Source of the DNA: Verrucomicrobiota bacterium | GTDB lineage: Bacteria > Verrucomicrobiota > Verrucomicrobiia > Verrucomicrobiales > DEV007 | Reading direction: 5' to 3' | NCBI GenBank assembly: GCA_030625775.1 | Contig: DAOUQC010000040.1 | Location: 1 to 42,675 of the forward strand | Length of the DNA stretch: 42,675 bases | Part shown: positions 17,061 through 26,411 of the stretch, piece after piece | How the letters are laid out: each line of letters opens with the position of its first letter | Position numbering within the stretch: position 1 is the stretch's first letter | Made by a program: the position numbers and the translations under genes | Notes under the pieces: generated by a model | The model's database searches: none | Told to the model about the DNA's origin: nothing | Seen by the model: the letters and a program-made list of their open reading frames with translations, nothing else

Positions 17061-18407
17061 TTATCCACAAATTACTTTTACGGTCCGACGGGCTGCTCCC
17101 CGGTGTCGGTCAAGGGCCTCTCGCCCCCTTTCAGCCATCAAATCCGACTCGTCAGTATTCTCCAATACAGCTCTGATCGCCGGTGAAAGCCTGTCCTCAC
17201 CAGAAACCTGCAGCAGGCCTTTTACCTGCAGCAATTGCTCCATCACTGCTTTAAAATTCTCCATATGCGGCCCGGTGACCACGGCTTTCCCTGCCATGAC
17301 AGGCTCCACAGGATTTTGTCCTCCCTTGCCTAAAAAACTCTTTCCCACCACCACCACCGATGCCAAATGATACCAGGCACGCAATTCACCGGTTGTATTC
17401 ACCACCAGACACAGTGGCTTCCCCGCTTCGGGAAGCTCTGCTCCATCATTGACCCTGCTCCCCACCCGCTGCTCCGACCTCAAGTGAGGGGTCAAACCGA
17501 TACTTTCAAGATCTTTCACTACTTCAGTACTTCGCTCCACGTGTCTCGGCACCACAATATAAACCAAATCAGGCCACAACTCGCAAAGAGCTCGATAGGC
17601 ATTGCCAATCAGAGCCTCTTCCCCGGCATGAGTGCTGCCTGCCAATAACACAGGCTGGCAGGAACGAATCCCCAGACCTCGTAGAAGGCTCTCCATCTCT
17701 GCGATTTGAGCGACCGGTTTTTCCTTCTCACCCTCATCATACTTGATGCTGCCCACTTCGTATATCCGCTGCAATTCCACTCCCAATCCCTGCCAACGCT
17801 TCACATCCCGCTCAAATTGCACACACACGTGGTCCAGCATGCCAAAAAGCGGGCGGGTCAAAACTCCGAATTTTTGAAAGCGCCTCTCAGAGCGTTCTGA
17901 CAATCGAGCGTTCACCAGGGAGACGCTCACTCCTCGCCGCTTGGCCTGGGACACCAGATTCGGCCAAACCTCCGCTTCGACAAGAATCAAATGCCCTGGA
18001 CAAATTTTATCCAAGGCCCCGCGAACCACCCAGGGCAAATCCACCGGATTGTAAATCACACAAACCGATTCCGGACATTCATCTTTTGCCAGACGGTAAC
18101 CCGTTGGAGTTGTCGTCGAGAGAATCAATCCCCTGCCAGCGTCCTCATCCAACAATGAGTGAATCACTTTTAAAGCGACCAGCACCTCCCCGACACTCAC
18201 TGCATGAATCCATATACGCTTGTCGCTGTTTTCATTCTCCTGCTGCCAGCGATCCAATACCGTCTGGTCGTAGCGGCCAAAACGCTGGGCGAAATTATCC
18301 CGAGCCCCCCCTCGTCGAATCGCTTTGATAAGATAGCGAGGCAGGCCGAAAACCAGTGCCAGAGGCAACAGCAAATTATAGATCAATAACACCTGCCTGA
18401 GTTTCAT
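17061..18407 (-). CDS. waaA: 3-deoxy-D-manno-octulosonic acid transferase
   Basis: This 448-residue GT30 glycosyltransferase adds Kdo from CMP-Kdo to the lipid A precursor at the inner face of the inner membrane. An N-terminal anchor segment (about residues 5-25) precedes the motif HAVSVGE (68-74), which includes the conserved glutamate E74. The middle has the typical LVEAEVWPNLV and the C-terminus GGQNPVEPVMAGKAVVTGPHMENF (broken here: GGQNPVEP, then GPHMENF). The start is 3 bp after the rsmD stop, so the two share a transcript. Its presence is good evidence for an LPS-containing outer membrane. Confidence 0.96.
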   Translation of the reverse strand: MKLRQVLLIYNLLLPLALVFGLPRYLIKAIRRGGARDNFAQRFGRYDQTVLDRWQQENENSDKRIWIHAVSVGEVLVALKVIHSLLDEDAGRGLILSTTTPTGYRLAKDECPESVCVIYNPVDLPWVVRGALDKICPGHLILVEAEVWPNLVSQAKRRGVSVSLVNARLSERSERRFQKFGVLTRPLFGMLDHVCVQFERDVKRWQGLGVELQRIYEVGSIKYDEGEKEKPVAQIAEMESLLRGLGIRSCQPVLLAGSTHAGEEALIGNAYRALCELWPDLVYIVVPRHVERSTEVVKDLESIGLTPHLRSEQRVGSRVNDGAELPEAGKPLCLVVNTTGELRAWYHLASVVVVGKSFLGKGGQNPVEPVMAGKAVVTGPHMENFKAVMEQLLQVKGLLQVSGEDRLSPAIRAVLENTDESDLMAERGREALDRHRGAARRTVKVICG

Positions 18408-18410
18408 TTT

Positions 18411-18989
18411 TCAGCAATCTGTCGATGGGTTCTTCACCAGAAAAGAAATCCGGGTTTCTCCAAAACATCTTTCATCGCGCAGATCCCAGCGTTGCGCAAT
18501 CGTTTCAGGCAATTCTGCCGATGATAGTGTTTCGAGCACCAACACCCCTTTTTCTGCCAACAAGCCTCCCAGATAATCGCTAACGACCAAACTCAGTAAT
18601 TCCACTTCAGCTTCCCTATTCTTGGCATAGGGAGGATCTGCAAAAATCAAATCGTAGCCTCCTTCAGCAATCCGATGACTGCGTAAAAACTTCGCTACCT
18701 GGGAGCGCCTGACGATAGCTCCTTCAAGACGAGCCTTGTCCAGATTCGCCTGAATCACCTCACAGGCCTTCCGCTCCTGCTCGATAAAAAGAGCCGATGC
18801 CGCTCCCCTGCTCAGGGCTTCGATTCCCAATGCACCCGACCCCGCATATAAATCCAATACCGCCGCTCCCGGTAACAAAGTGCCCAGAGAGGCAAACAAG
18901 GATTCCCGAGCCCTGTCTGTCGTGGGGCGAGTCAAGGCACCTGGTGTTTTTAATGGTATTCCCCCAGCGCTTCCGGCGATGATTCTCAT
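18411..18989 (-). CDS. rsmD: 16S rRNA (guanine-966-N2)-methyltransferase
   Basis: This 192-residue cytoplasmic enzyme methylates 16S rRNA G966 on the small subunit. It opens with MRIIAGSAGGIPLKTP and RPTTDRARESLF, both RsmD hallmarks. The SAM-binding loop is LDLYAGSGALGIEALSRGA (about 45-63), and the catalytic motif is DPPY (118-121). The ATG at 18989 was preferred to an in-frame start five codons upstream because it matches the family start. It is the first gene of the rsmD-waaA pair and lies 58 bp from the end of the GH32 gene. Confidence 0.95.
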   Translation of the reverse strand: MRIIAGSAGGIPLKTPGALTRPTTDRARESLFASLGTLLPGAAVLDLYAGSGALGIEALSRGAASALFIEQERKACEVIQANLDKARLEGAIVRRSQVAKFLRSHRIAEGGYDLIFADPPYAKNREAEVELLSLVVSDYLGGLLAEKGVLVLETLSSAELPETIAQRWDLRDERCFGETRISFLVKNPSTDC

Positions 18990-19047
18990 AATAATGTGAA
19001 CCAACCGTCCCTCACTTACCCGTCTAGTTCAACGCCAAATCCTCACC

Positions 19048-21330
19048 CTATTTCCAAGATGCTTCCAGTTCGTAAACCTCAAGAGAGATCAGTTTGGCCT
19101 CCCCTCCCTGCGCAAAAGCCTGGACTGATTCTATGTTCAGATCGTTCTCATAAGCCGCAGTGATCACCATCTGCCCTTTGTTGACAAAAGTCTCCATCAT
19201 CGGCCGGTCGATCAGAAGTTGAACACTGATCTTGCCGTCAACCGGCTTGAGATCCTGCTTATTATGTTTCCCTGATTCGACGTCATAGGTGAACGCCGGC
19301 TTGCCGTCCACATTCAGACCAATGCGCTTGGCATTCCCCACCTCAAAAGTGGCGCGTATATCGAAGAGTGCTCCGGAGGTGACCAGATCAAACGCCTGAT
19401 TATCAGATAATGACTTGTTCTCAGCACTGTGTTTCTCCCCGTGAATCTTCTCGATCTCCCCTACCGGCTCGCCAAACATACGAATCCCCTCATCCGTCGT
19501 TCTCAAGCTTAGTTCTGTTGGAAATGTAAAAGTCTGATTGAACGACATCCCATCCAGGGCAATTCTCACCCAGCCTATCTGGATCCGGCGTCCACCAGGT
19601 GCATCGGAGAAAAGTTGCGAAGCATAGAACGGGCCAGAATGCAGCTGGTGTTGCCCCTCGTGTCCAGGTTTAAAAACCTTGCCATCAAAGCTACCCACTG
19701 CGTAACGTGCATCAGCCGCAAAGATGACCCAGCGAACCTTCTCCTTGTCACCGTCCACAGGTAGGCTGAAAATCTCTGCACACTCATAGTAGCCGGGCAG
19801 TTTGCTCTGCAATTCCCACTCTTTCAGGTTGGTCGAGGTGTAGATGGCGATACCCCTGCCGTATTCTTTGTCCTCGTCGTAAATGGCGAGAACCCAATGA
19901 CCGCCTAGCTCTGCCGCCTCATCGGATAGAGGGTTCTCATTGTCGGCATAACTGTACCACAAAGGTTTGGGATCCCGTCCTTTATGCTTGATGACAGGAT
20001 TGCCTTCGTACTCGGTGAAGCTGCGCCCCTTGTCGTTGCTGTAGGCGATGCACTCCCCGCGTCCCGTACTGGTCCATGTGATGAAAACAACATCGTTCTC
20101 ACCCGTTTTCCAGCCTCCCGTATTTTTCCAATCAACTGCACCACCACCAGAAAACATGGCATCCTTCTCCTTGTGGTGCAGCGCATTGGGAAGTTGCTGC
20201 CAATGAACCAGGTCTTTGGTAACACCGTGAGCCCAGGTCATGTTACCCCAATTCCAACCGACGGGGTTGTGCTGCAGATACAGATGCCATTCCCCGTCAT
20301 AGTAGACCATGCCGTTCGGATCGTTGTTCCAGCCGACCTTTTGCGAGAAATGAAACTGTGGCCGCAGTGCTTCCTCCCCCCATTTCTCCTCACCCGGCAC
20401 TGAGTCCGATTGTTTGATCAACTTGAAACCAGCCTCCGAGACGCCCCCAACAGTCAGTATCACTTGTTTCCCTTTGAACTCACTCACATCCTCAAAAGCC
20501 CACCAACTGATATCGTCTGCTGAGGAAGCCAGCTCCGCAGTCTCAAAATAACGCACATCTTTACCTTCAAGCGAAAGGCTTACCCACGGCCTGGGTGCTC
20601 CATTCTTGATCGGAAACAGCAGGAATTTTTTGGTGAGCGTTATCTTTGTACTTTGTTCCGGACCCGTCAGAGGCAATTTTTTCCGCTTTCCAGCTCCCCC
20701 CTGCCCCGGTTTTTTCAGATCCGCCCTCTTCGTCTCAAGTGGCTTGCTCGTCCTGGCAAGTGGATCATTCGACCCGGTAAAATTATCTGCATTAATATGC
20801 CCCCAGCCTCCCTTGACATTGTCGAGAATGACGAGCTTCCCCTTCTTACCATTGAACGCTCTTACATCCGCTGAGATCTGGTGCATCGTCTCACTGCTCG
20901 GGCCGGAAGCCAACAGATAAGTCTTCCCATCAACCAACAGCCTAACCGATGTCTCCAGATGAGATCCGGCTCCCACGATGAAGTTAATAAAATTATGACT
21001 GATTGTGAATTCTTTCGAACTCAGGCGACCCGTGGGCACATCTCCCTGAACATCCCCGGCTTGGCCGCTCTTGCCCGTGTAAGCTTCAAATGTGCCAATC
21101 CAGTAAGCCCCCTGGTTTTTGCTCCCATCTGATCGGCCACGTTCCGTTGGATTGTCCCCTTTTGTCGGCTGTAATTTGAACGCATTACCCTCTGAACTCC
21201 AGTTTTCCAGTGTCCCTTTTTCAAAATCACTGTTCTCAAACAACAAATATGTTTCAGGAGCTGCAAAAATGCTGACTGTAGTCATCAATATGCCCACCAC
21301 GGAGATTTTGATACGGTTTTTTTTGTTCAT
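19048..21330 (-). CDS. Secreted GH32 fructan hydrolase (levanase/exo-inulinase type)
   Basis: This 760-residue enzyme has a signal peptide at about 1-23. An N-terminal beta-sandwich (about 30-188, ending GGWGHINADNF) is of the lectin-like type often fused to PVC and Bacteroidota GH32 enzymes. A DUF4980-like module spans about 228-306. The GH32 five-bladed propeller and beta-sandwich follow from about 322. Catalytic motifs are WNNDPNG (334-340, nucleophile D337), RDP (452-454) and E516-C517 (YYECAEIF, acid/base E516). It should release fructose from levan, inulin or sucrose outside the cytoplasm. It is the last gene of the porter-kinase-GH32 unit, 39 bp after the kinase. Confidence 0.93.
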   Translation of the reverse strand: MNKKNRIKISVVGILMTTVSIFAAPETYLLFENSDFEKGTLENWSSEGNAFKLQPTKGDNPTERGRSDGSKNQGAYWIGTFEAYTGKSGQAGDVQGDVPTGRLSSKEFTISHNFINFIVGAGSHLETSVRLLVDGKTYLLASGPSSETMHQISADVRAFNGKKGKLVILDNVKGGWGHINADNFTGSNDPLARTSKPLETKRADLKKPGQGGAGKRKKLPLTGPEQSTKITLTKKFLLFPIKNGAPRPWVSLSLEGKDVRYFETAELASSADDISWWAFEDVSEFKGKQVILTVGGVSEAGFKLIKQSDSVPGEEKWGEEALRPQFHFSQKVGWNNDPNGMVYYDGEWHLYLQHNPVGWNWGNMTWAHGVTKDLVHWQQLPNALHHKEKDAMFSGGGAVDWKNTGGWKTGENDVVFITWTSTGRGECIAYSNDKGRSFTEYEGNPVIKHKGRDPKPLWYSYADNENPLSDEAAELGGHWVLAIYDEDKEYGRGIAIYTSTNLKEWELQSKLPGYYECAEIFSLPVDGDKEKVRWVIFAADARYAVGSFDGKVFKPGHEGQHQLHSGPFYASQLFSDAPGGRRIQIGWVRIALDGMSFNQTFTFPTELSLRTTDEGIRMFGEPVGEIEKIHGEKHSAENKSLSDNQAFDLVTSGALFDIRATFEVGNAKRIGLNVDGKPAFTYDVESGKHNKQDLKPVDGKISVQLLIDRPMMETFVNKGQMVITAAYENDLNIESVQAFAQGGEAKLISLEVYELEASWK

Positions 21331-21369
21331 CTTGGTTTTGGTTTTGAGTTTATATATTCATGATGCCTC

Positions 21370-22251
21370 TTAAGGAGCACCGGGAAGCCCGGGCACAGCA
21401 CCGGAGTGGTTACATGCAGCTGCAGCAGTTTTGCAGGCATCAAAAGTGACCTTGTTGAGCGATCCACCACGAAGGAGACCAAGAACAAACGAGGCGACGA
21501 AAGCATCTCCGGCACCAACAGTGTCTTGAACCTGTGTCTGGATACCCGCTTGATCGATAGTTTTGTCAGCTGAAACAACAATGGCTCCTTCAGCTCCACG
21601 TGTCATCACAACCAGATCGAGATGAAAACGCTCGAGCAAAACACGCAGCTTTGCTTCACAACCATAGGCCGAATTGATTTCGCAGGCAGCCACGACCTGC
21701 TCCAGTTCGTCATCACTGAGTTTCAATACGCTGGCAAGTTCTATTGATTCTTGAATCAAGGCTGCATCAAAAAAAGGCTTCCGAAGATTAACATCGAGAA
21801 TCCGAAGAACACCTGATGCCTTCGCCAAGCCCAGAGCACTATGGATGGTCGCCCGGGATACTTCCCCGCGTTGTCCCAGAGTGCCGAAGTAGATGCCATC
21901 TGACTCGACAATCCGTGCCTCCAACTCTGGAATCCAGGCAATCCCATCCCATGCGGAACCCTCGTGGACGGTGAAGGTCGGCTTGCCTTTTGCGTCCAAA
22001 ATGACCCCCACCTCACCAGTCGGTGCATCTGTAATTGACTGGATCAACGAAACATCAATGTCGTAGGCCTGAAGAATTTTAATGGCCTCTCGTCCTCGCG
22101 GGTCATCACCCACTGCACTAACCATGGCAACTTTAGCTCCAAGTGCAGCCACATGGCAGGCGAAATTCGCAGGGGCGCCACCAAAACGAGTATCTTCTGG
22201 AAAGAGGTCCCAGAGAACTTCACCAATAGATAGGATAGTGCACTCTTTCAT
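21370..22251 (-). CDS. PfkB-family sugar kinase, probable fructokinase
   Basis: This 293-residue cytoplasmic ribokinase-like enzyme phosphorylates a sugar with ATP. It shows GGAPANFACHVAALGA (about 24-39) and the ATP/anion-hole motif DTVGAGDAF (243-251), with catalytic base D249. Fructose as substrate is inferred from the operon: a sugar porter upstream and a GH32 fructan hydrolase downstream. Its ATG overlaps the porter stop by 4 bp, indicating translational coupling. Confidence 0.92.
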   Translation of the reverse strand: MKECTILSIGEVLWDLFPEDTRFGGAPANFACHVAALGAKVAMVSAVGDDPRGREAIKILQAYDIDVSLIQSITDAPTGEVGVILDAKGKPTFTVHEGSAWDGIAWIPELEARIVESDGIYFGTLGQRGEVSRATIHSALGLAKASGVLRILDVNLRKPFFDAALIQESIELASVLKLSDDELEQVVAACEINSAYGCEAKLRVLLERFHLDLVVMTRGAEGAIVVSADKTIDQAGIQTQVQDTVGAGDAFVASFVLGLLRGGSLNKVTFDACKTAAAACNHSGAVPGLPGAP

Positions 22252-23576
22252 GATGATGCGCTCAGCTCATGTTCAATTTGCTCCAAAGGATGCCCCTTGG
22301 TTTCCGGTACCATAATTTTCACCCAGATGAGCTGGAGAACCATCATAAAGCAGAAGAAAAGAAAAACATATCCAGGGGAAAAGGCGGTGACCATCGAAGG
22401 AAAAAAAACAGTCAACAGGGCTGCAAAAAACCAGTGAGTGAAGCTGCCCAACGACTGACCTTCAGCTCGATGCCGGTTCGGGAAAATCTCAGAAATAAAA
22501 ACCCAGATAACGGCACCTTGACCCACCGCGTGTGCGGCAATGAAAGCAAAGATGCAGGCGGGCACAATCGCATAATTCTCAGTTTGGAAAGCCCACGAGC
22601 AAAGACCCAGCGAAACAATGTAGCCGAAGGAGCCAATGTAGAGCAGCGTCCGTCGTCCCAGCCGGTCGATGAGCCAGAGGCCGACAAATGTGAAAATCAA
22701 GTTGGTGATTCCAATACCGACGGATTGCAGGAGCGCTGCTTTTTCCTCAAGTCCAGTCAGCTCAAAAATACGTGGTGCAAAATAGAGGATGGCGTTGATG
22801 CCGGAAAGCTGGTTAAAAAATGCAATGAAAAAAGCCAAAAGAATGGGTGTTTTGAGACGCTTACTCCAAAAACCACCAGTACTGCCTGATTCATGGGAAA
22901 CTGCTGCGATTTTTTTCACCTTTGTTTCGATTTCAGCTGCCGTCGCTTCCGGCTCAATGAGTCGCAACACTGCGGCACCACCGGCAAGATCGCCCTTCCG
23001 CCCGATCAGCCAACGTGGGCTTTCGGGAAGGCTTAAACACATCAGACTGTAGATCAGTGCAGGTATAGCCTCAGCCCCAAGCATCCAACGCCAGGCATCC
23101 TCACCAATTCCCCCTAACAAAGTATTTGAGACAAAAGCAATAAGAATACCGAATACAATGTTGAACTGGAACATCCCCGCAAGCCGTCCTCGATATTGAG
23201 CCGGGGCAATCTCTGAAATAAAAAGCGGTGCAACCACAGTCGAAATACCGACGCCAAGACCGCCTATGAAACGGGCCGCCATGAACGACCCTACATCAGC
23301 AGCCAGACCTGACCATATTGCTGAGACAAAATATAAAACACCAATCCAGAGTAAAGTCTTTTTCCGGCCAAAACGGTCGGTGGGCCAAGCACCGACAAGC
23401 GAACCGAGAACCGTGCCCCATAGCGCCATGCTCATAGTCAGCCCATGAATGGCTGGACTCAGATTCCACAGATCCTGAATTGTCTGCTCCGCTCCCGAGA
23501 TAACCACTGTGTCGAAGCCAAATAGAAATCCGGCGAGAGAGGCAGTAAGAGACCAGATAAAAAGACGTATTTTCAT
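22248..23576 (-). CDS. MFS sugar porter (SP family), probable fructose transporter
   Basis: This 442-residue inner-membrane protein has about 12 hydrophobic segments and the sugar-porter signatures DRFGRK (67-72), PESPRWL (184-190), QLSGINAILYF (256-266), DRLGRR (304-309) and the C-terminal PETKG. The family imports monosaccharides, usually with protons. The operon partners suggest fructose. It is the first gene of the unit; its ATG at 23576 lacks a clear Shine-Dalgarno. On the minus strand, TTGTTC and TATTCT spaced by 16 bases lie upstream and could be a promoter. It is divergent from the regulator. Confidence 0.93.
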   Translation of the reverse strand: MKIRLFIWSLTASLAGFLFGFDTVVISGAEQTIQDLWNLSPAIHGLTMSMALWGTVLGSLVGAWPTDRFGRKKTLLWIGVLYFVSAIWSGLAADVGSFMAARFIGGLGVGISTVVAPLFISEIAPAQYRGRLAGMFQFNIVFGILIAFVSNTLLGGIGEDAWRWMLGAEAIPALIYSLMCLSLPESPRWLIGRKGDLAGGAAVLRLIEPEATAAEIETKVKKIAAVSHESGSTGGFWSKRLKTPILLAFFIAFFNQLSGINAILYFAPRIFELTGLEEKAALLQSVGIGITNLIFTFVGLWLIDRLGRRTLLYIGSFGYIVSLGLCSWAFQTENYAIVPACIFAFIAAHAVGQGAVIWVFISEIFPNRHRAEGQSLGSFTHWFFAALLTVFFPSMVTAFSPGYVFLFFCFMMVLQLIWVKIMVPETKGHPLEQIEHELSASS

Positions 23577-23672
23577 GGAGTTTATTCTATGGAACCCATT
23601 CCGGAGACAGCAAAAGAATAGACTGCATGGCTATCTGAACAATTAACATTTGCCAAAAGTAGTAAAATATCT

Positions 23673-23701
23673 GTTATTACAAATCGACAAATTGTAATAA
23701 C
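23673..23701. promoter_or_regulatory. 10+10-bp inverted repeat, operator candidate of the fructan regulator
   Basis: GTTATTACAA (23673-23682) and TTGTAATAAC (23692-23701) are perfect inverted arms with a 9-bp spacer. The site ends 7 bp before the ATG of the GntR-LacI hybrid and about 97 bp upstream of the porter start. Its position suits autorepression and control of the divergent operon. GntR winged-helix proteins typically bind such AT-rich dyads. Confidence 0.65.
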
Positions 23702-23708
23702 TGCTTTT

Positions 23709-24809
23709 ATGGCAAAACACGAAGTCATTTCCCGGGAACTACGTGCTGAAATTGCCGCGAACAAATATGGCTCTGCTGGCCAACTGCCCAGTGAGGCACA
23801 ACTTGTTGAGCGATTCAAAGTGTCCCGCCCAACTGTCGCTAGAGCCTTACGCGACATGCAGGATGAAGGACTGATCCTTCGCCGCGCAGGATCCGGCACC
23901 TTTGTCCGCCCCCAGACAGCCTCCAAAAGTGGAGTACAGGTTCTAGGCCTTCTCTTACCGGAACGGGGAACAACTGAAATTTTCGATGCTATCTGCGGCG
24001 AACTGGGTGCTTTAGCCCGTGTTCAGGGATTCGGACTTTTGTGGGGAGGCTCACCACTTCCACATGCGGATCGCGACTCCACCCCGGAGCATGCTCGTGA
24101 GGTATGCCGACAATTCATCGAAAAAAACGTGGCCGGTGTTTTTTTTGCGCCTCTGGAATCCCCGGCTGAAGCGGAAGCGATCAACAAGGAACTACTGGAG
24201 CTCTTTCGCCAGGCTGGAATTCCAGTTGTCTTGCTTGACCGTGACGTAACCCCCTTTCCCACGAGAAGCGCTTCCGACCTTGTCTCATTGGACAACTTCA
24301 GTGCAGGCTTTATGCTTGCCGAACACTTGGTGCGACTCGGGTGCAAGAAGCTACTCTTTGTCGCTCGTCCTGGATCAGCGCCCACAGTCGATGCACGCAT
24401 CAGCGGAGTGAGGGAGGCCCTATTGCGATACGGACTTGATCCAAATGCAAACATAGTGGCGCAAGGCGACCCGACGGACGCCAAGTTTGTGCGCAAGCTC
24501 CAGGCCGGGCATGCCTGTGATGGAATTCTCTGTGCCAATGACTTCACTGCTGCCGAGTTACTGAAGACCTTGCACACACTTAAGATCCAGGTTCCCGCCA
24601 AGGTGCGCGTCGCCGGATTCGATGACATGCGCTATGCCACCCTGTTACCGGTTGCCCTGACGACCATCCATCAACCCTGTGGTGAACTCGCCGAAGTCGC
24701 TTTTCGCGCAATGCAGGAACGCATCCGCGAACCCGGTATTCCACCGAGAACGCTGACGGTGGCACCTCGCCTGGTAGTGCGCGAGTCGTGTGGAACATAT
24801 CAAATTTGA
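23709..24809 (+). CDS. GntR-HTH / LacI-sensor hybrid transcriptional regulator
   Basis: This 366-residue protein joins a GntR-type winged helix (about residues 1-68, LPSEAQLVERFKVSRPTVARAL then EGLILRRAGSGTFV) to a LacI/periplasmic-binding-protein sensor domain (about 75-360, ending IHQPCGELAEVAFRAM). This is the AraR-like arrangement: DNA binding is relieved or promoted by a sugar ligand. It faces the porter-kinase-GH32 unit across 132 bp, with a strong dyad next to its own start. It is most likely the local repressor, with fructose or a derivative as inducer; this is inferred from context. Confidence 0.93.
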   Translation: MAKHEVISRELRAEIAANKYGSAGQLPSEAQLVERFKVSRPTVARALRDMQDEGLILRRAGSGTFVRPQTASKSGVQVLGLLLPERGTTEIFDAICGELGALARVQGFGLLWGGSPLPHADRDSTPEHAREVCRQFIEKNVAGVFFAPLESPAEAEAINKELLELFRQAGIPVVLLDRDVTPFPTRSASDLVSLDNFSAGFMLAEHLVRLGCKKLLFVARPGSAPTVDARISGVREALLRYGLDPNANIVAQGDPTDAKFVRKLQAGHACDGILCANDFTAAELLKTLHTLKIQVPAKVRVAGFDDMRYATLLPVALTTIHQPCGELAEVAFRAMQERIREPGIPPRTLTVAPRLVVRESCGTYQI

Positions 24810-24841
24810 GTCTGGAAACCCAGGAACCCCAAGTTTAAAGT

Positions 24842-25303
24842 TCACTTATCATCTTTAATCAAAGGCAAATCCTCGCTCTTTTTTTTCTGTGTCAACTGAC
24901 TCAGCGGCATCCAGAAAACCTCTCCATTCAGTGGTCCGGATAACACTTCAATGGAAACCGTACCCGCATCCCGCCGCTTAACCCTGATTTTCACCTCTGC
25001 AGACAAACTGCGCACTTTGGCTGCGTCGATATCTGCGTTCATGCGTGCATTCTCTGTTTTATATCGAATGTAGAAGTCCTTGATGCTCTGGTTTTTTTCC
25101 GCCAGATAAATCATCCTTCCCTCCCCCCCGATCATAATTTCGTCCCCCCTCAAAACATCTACTTTTTTTCCCACCCATTCCGGTAGATTTTTTTTCGCCA
25201 GACAAATCCCCACCCACGCACTCCCTCCTAGAGCCGCCAGAAACAGCACTGCAACAATCAACCACATCACCCCCTTCAGCCACTTATTTCCCGACTTAGC
25301 CAT
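24842..25303 (-). CDS. Hypothetical membrane-anchored protein
   Basis: I do not recognise this 153-residue protein. It has one N-terminal membrane segment (about residues 13-35) after a short basic stretch (MAKSGNKWLKG), so the remainder is probably outside the cytoplasm. The soluble part is lysine-rich with a beta-type C-terminal region (KIRVKRRDAGTVSIEV, then GEVFWMPLSQL) and a charged tail. It is convergent with the fructan regulator and followed upstream by the rhomboid gene on the same strand. Base composition and codon use look ordinary for the window. Confidence 0.65.
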   Translation of the reverse strand: MAKSGNKWLKGVMWLIVAVLFLAALGGSAWVGICLAKKNLPEWVGKKVDVLRGDEIMIGGEGRMIYLAEKNQSIKDFYIRYKTENARMNADIDAAKVRSLSAEVKIRVKRRDAGTVSIEVLSGPLNGEVFWMPLSQLTQKKKSEDLPLIKDDK

Positions 25304-25401
25304 TCTTATAATTACCTTTGTTCAGTATAGCTTTGAACGCTTCGCTTGCCCCTTCGAACCACCTGTCTCGTCCTGCGGCTGGGGGGCTCGGCTCTCAATT
25401 C

Positions 25402-26334
25402 TCAATTCCTCCCTGTGCGCTTCGTCATCCTCGCCAGTTCTTCACTGTTTTTTTCTAAAATTTGCCGCTCTTCATCTGTCAAGCTCTGCATCCCCTGGGC
25501 AGAAATTTTCTCCAGAATCTCATCCACACTGGCAGATATGTAAGGCTGCGTTTTCGTAGATTTGAACCACGATGATTTTTTCTCACTTGCTTCCGTCATT
25601 TCCGCATCCACTACCTGGTTGCCACCAAAACGATTCAGCCAACGGTCGGTCTGATCTGGAGATGGAGCTCGTCGGATCGAAGCAGAAAGTCCCCGTTTGA
25701 TATAAATCCATCCAAACAGAGCGCCTCCCAAATGCGCCAAATTTCCAATCCCTAACGACCAGGCTCCTAACATTTCTCCAAACAACATCGCCAGATCAAT
25801 CACAACAAAAACCACCGCCAGGGTTTTCATTTTCATGCGAATGGGAATCACAAAAAACAACAGCAGATAAACTTTTTGCTCCGGCATAAGAGCGGCCATG
25901 GCGATCAAGGTCGCAACCACACCCGCCGATGCGCCAATAAGCGGACTGTTCCAGCCAATCAGCAAACCGAGAAAAACCTGCAAGAGTCCTCCCACTACGC
26001 CTCCCCCAAAATAAATTGTGAGAAAATGCCGACGCCCCAACATCGCCAACACATTGCGTCCGGCAAAAAAGAGCACGAACATGTTACCTGCCAAATGAAT
26101 CAGGCTCCCATGCAGGAACATATAGCTAAGCAGCGTCCAGATTTTTCCTGCCTGCAACTGCTGCCAAGACAAACTGCCAAAGTTTACTATTGCCTCTTCT
26201 CCGAAACCCTGCAGCACGTACACCGCTACGTTAATCACCAGCAACCACGTCACCACCGACCACGACTGCGGACCACGAGCACGTGATCCACCTTGATAAT
26301 TCGCTCGCATATAGTCGCGCTCAAAAACTCCCAT
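25402..26334 (-). CDS. Rhomboid-family intramembrane serine protease
   Basis: This 310-residue inner-membrane protein has the rhomboid core of six hydrophobic segments within about residues 27-215. Active-site features are N84 (HLAGNMFVLFF), nucleophile S136 in GASAGV and H201 (GNLAHLGGALFGW), forming the Ser-His dyad. The canonical GxSG reads GASA here, which is common. A C-terminal tail (about 215-310) is soluble, charged and possibly helical. The ATG at 26334 was preferred over an in-frame start nine codons upstream. It lies between the small membrane protein and ilvB on the same strand; its substrates cannot be read from the sequence. Confidence 0.9.
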   Translation of the reverse strand: MGVFERDYMRANYQGGSRARGPQSWSVVTWLLVINVAVYVLQGFGEEAIVNFGSLSWQQLQAGKIWTLLSYMFLHGSLIHLAGNMFVLFFAGRNVLAMLGRRHFLTIYFGGGVVGGLLQVFLGLLIGWNSPLIGASAGVVATLIAMAALMPEQKVYLLLFFVIPIRMKMKTLAVVFVVIDLAMLFGEMLGAWSLGIGNLAHLGGALFGWIYIKRGLSASIRRAPSPDQTDRWLNRFGGNQVVDAEMTEASEKKSSWFKSTKTQPYISASVDEILEKISAQGMQSLTDEERQILEKNSEELARMTKRTGRN

Positions 26335-26411
26335 ATCCCAACACGGTATACTGTCGATCAATCAAAGCAAGCACTCGGAGCTCCCTTCAATTTCAAATCA
26401 CAAATCATTCC

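Noticed and set aside
24811-24835. CTGG/CCAG pairing between the convergent fructan regulator and the small membrane protein gene
   Set aside because: A 4-bp stem without a T-run is expected by chance.
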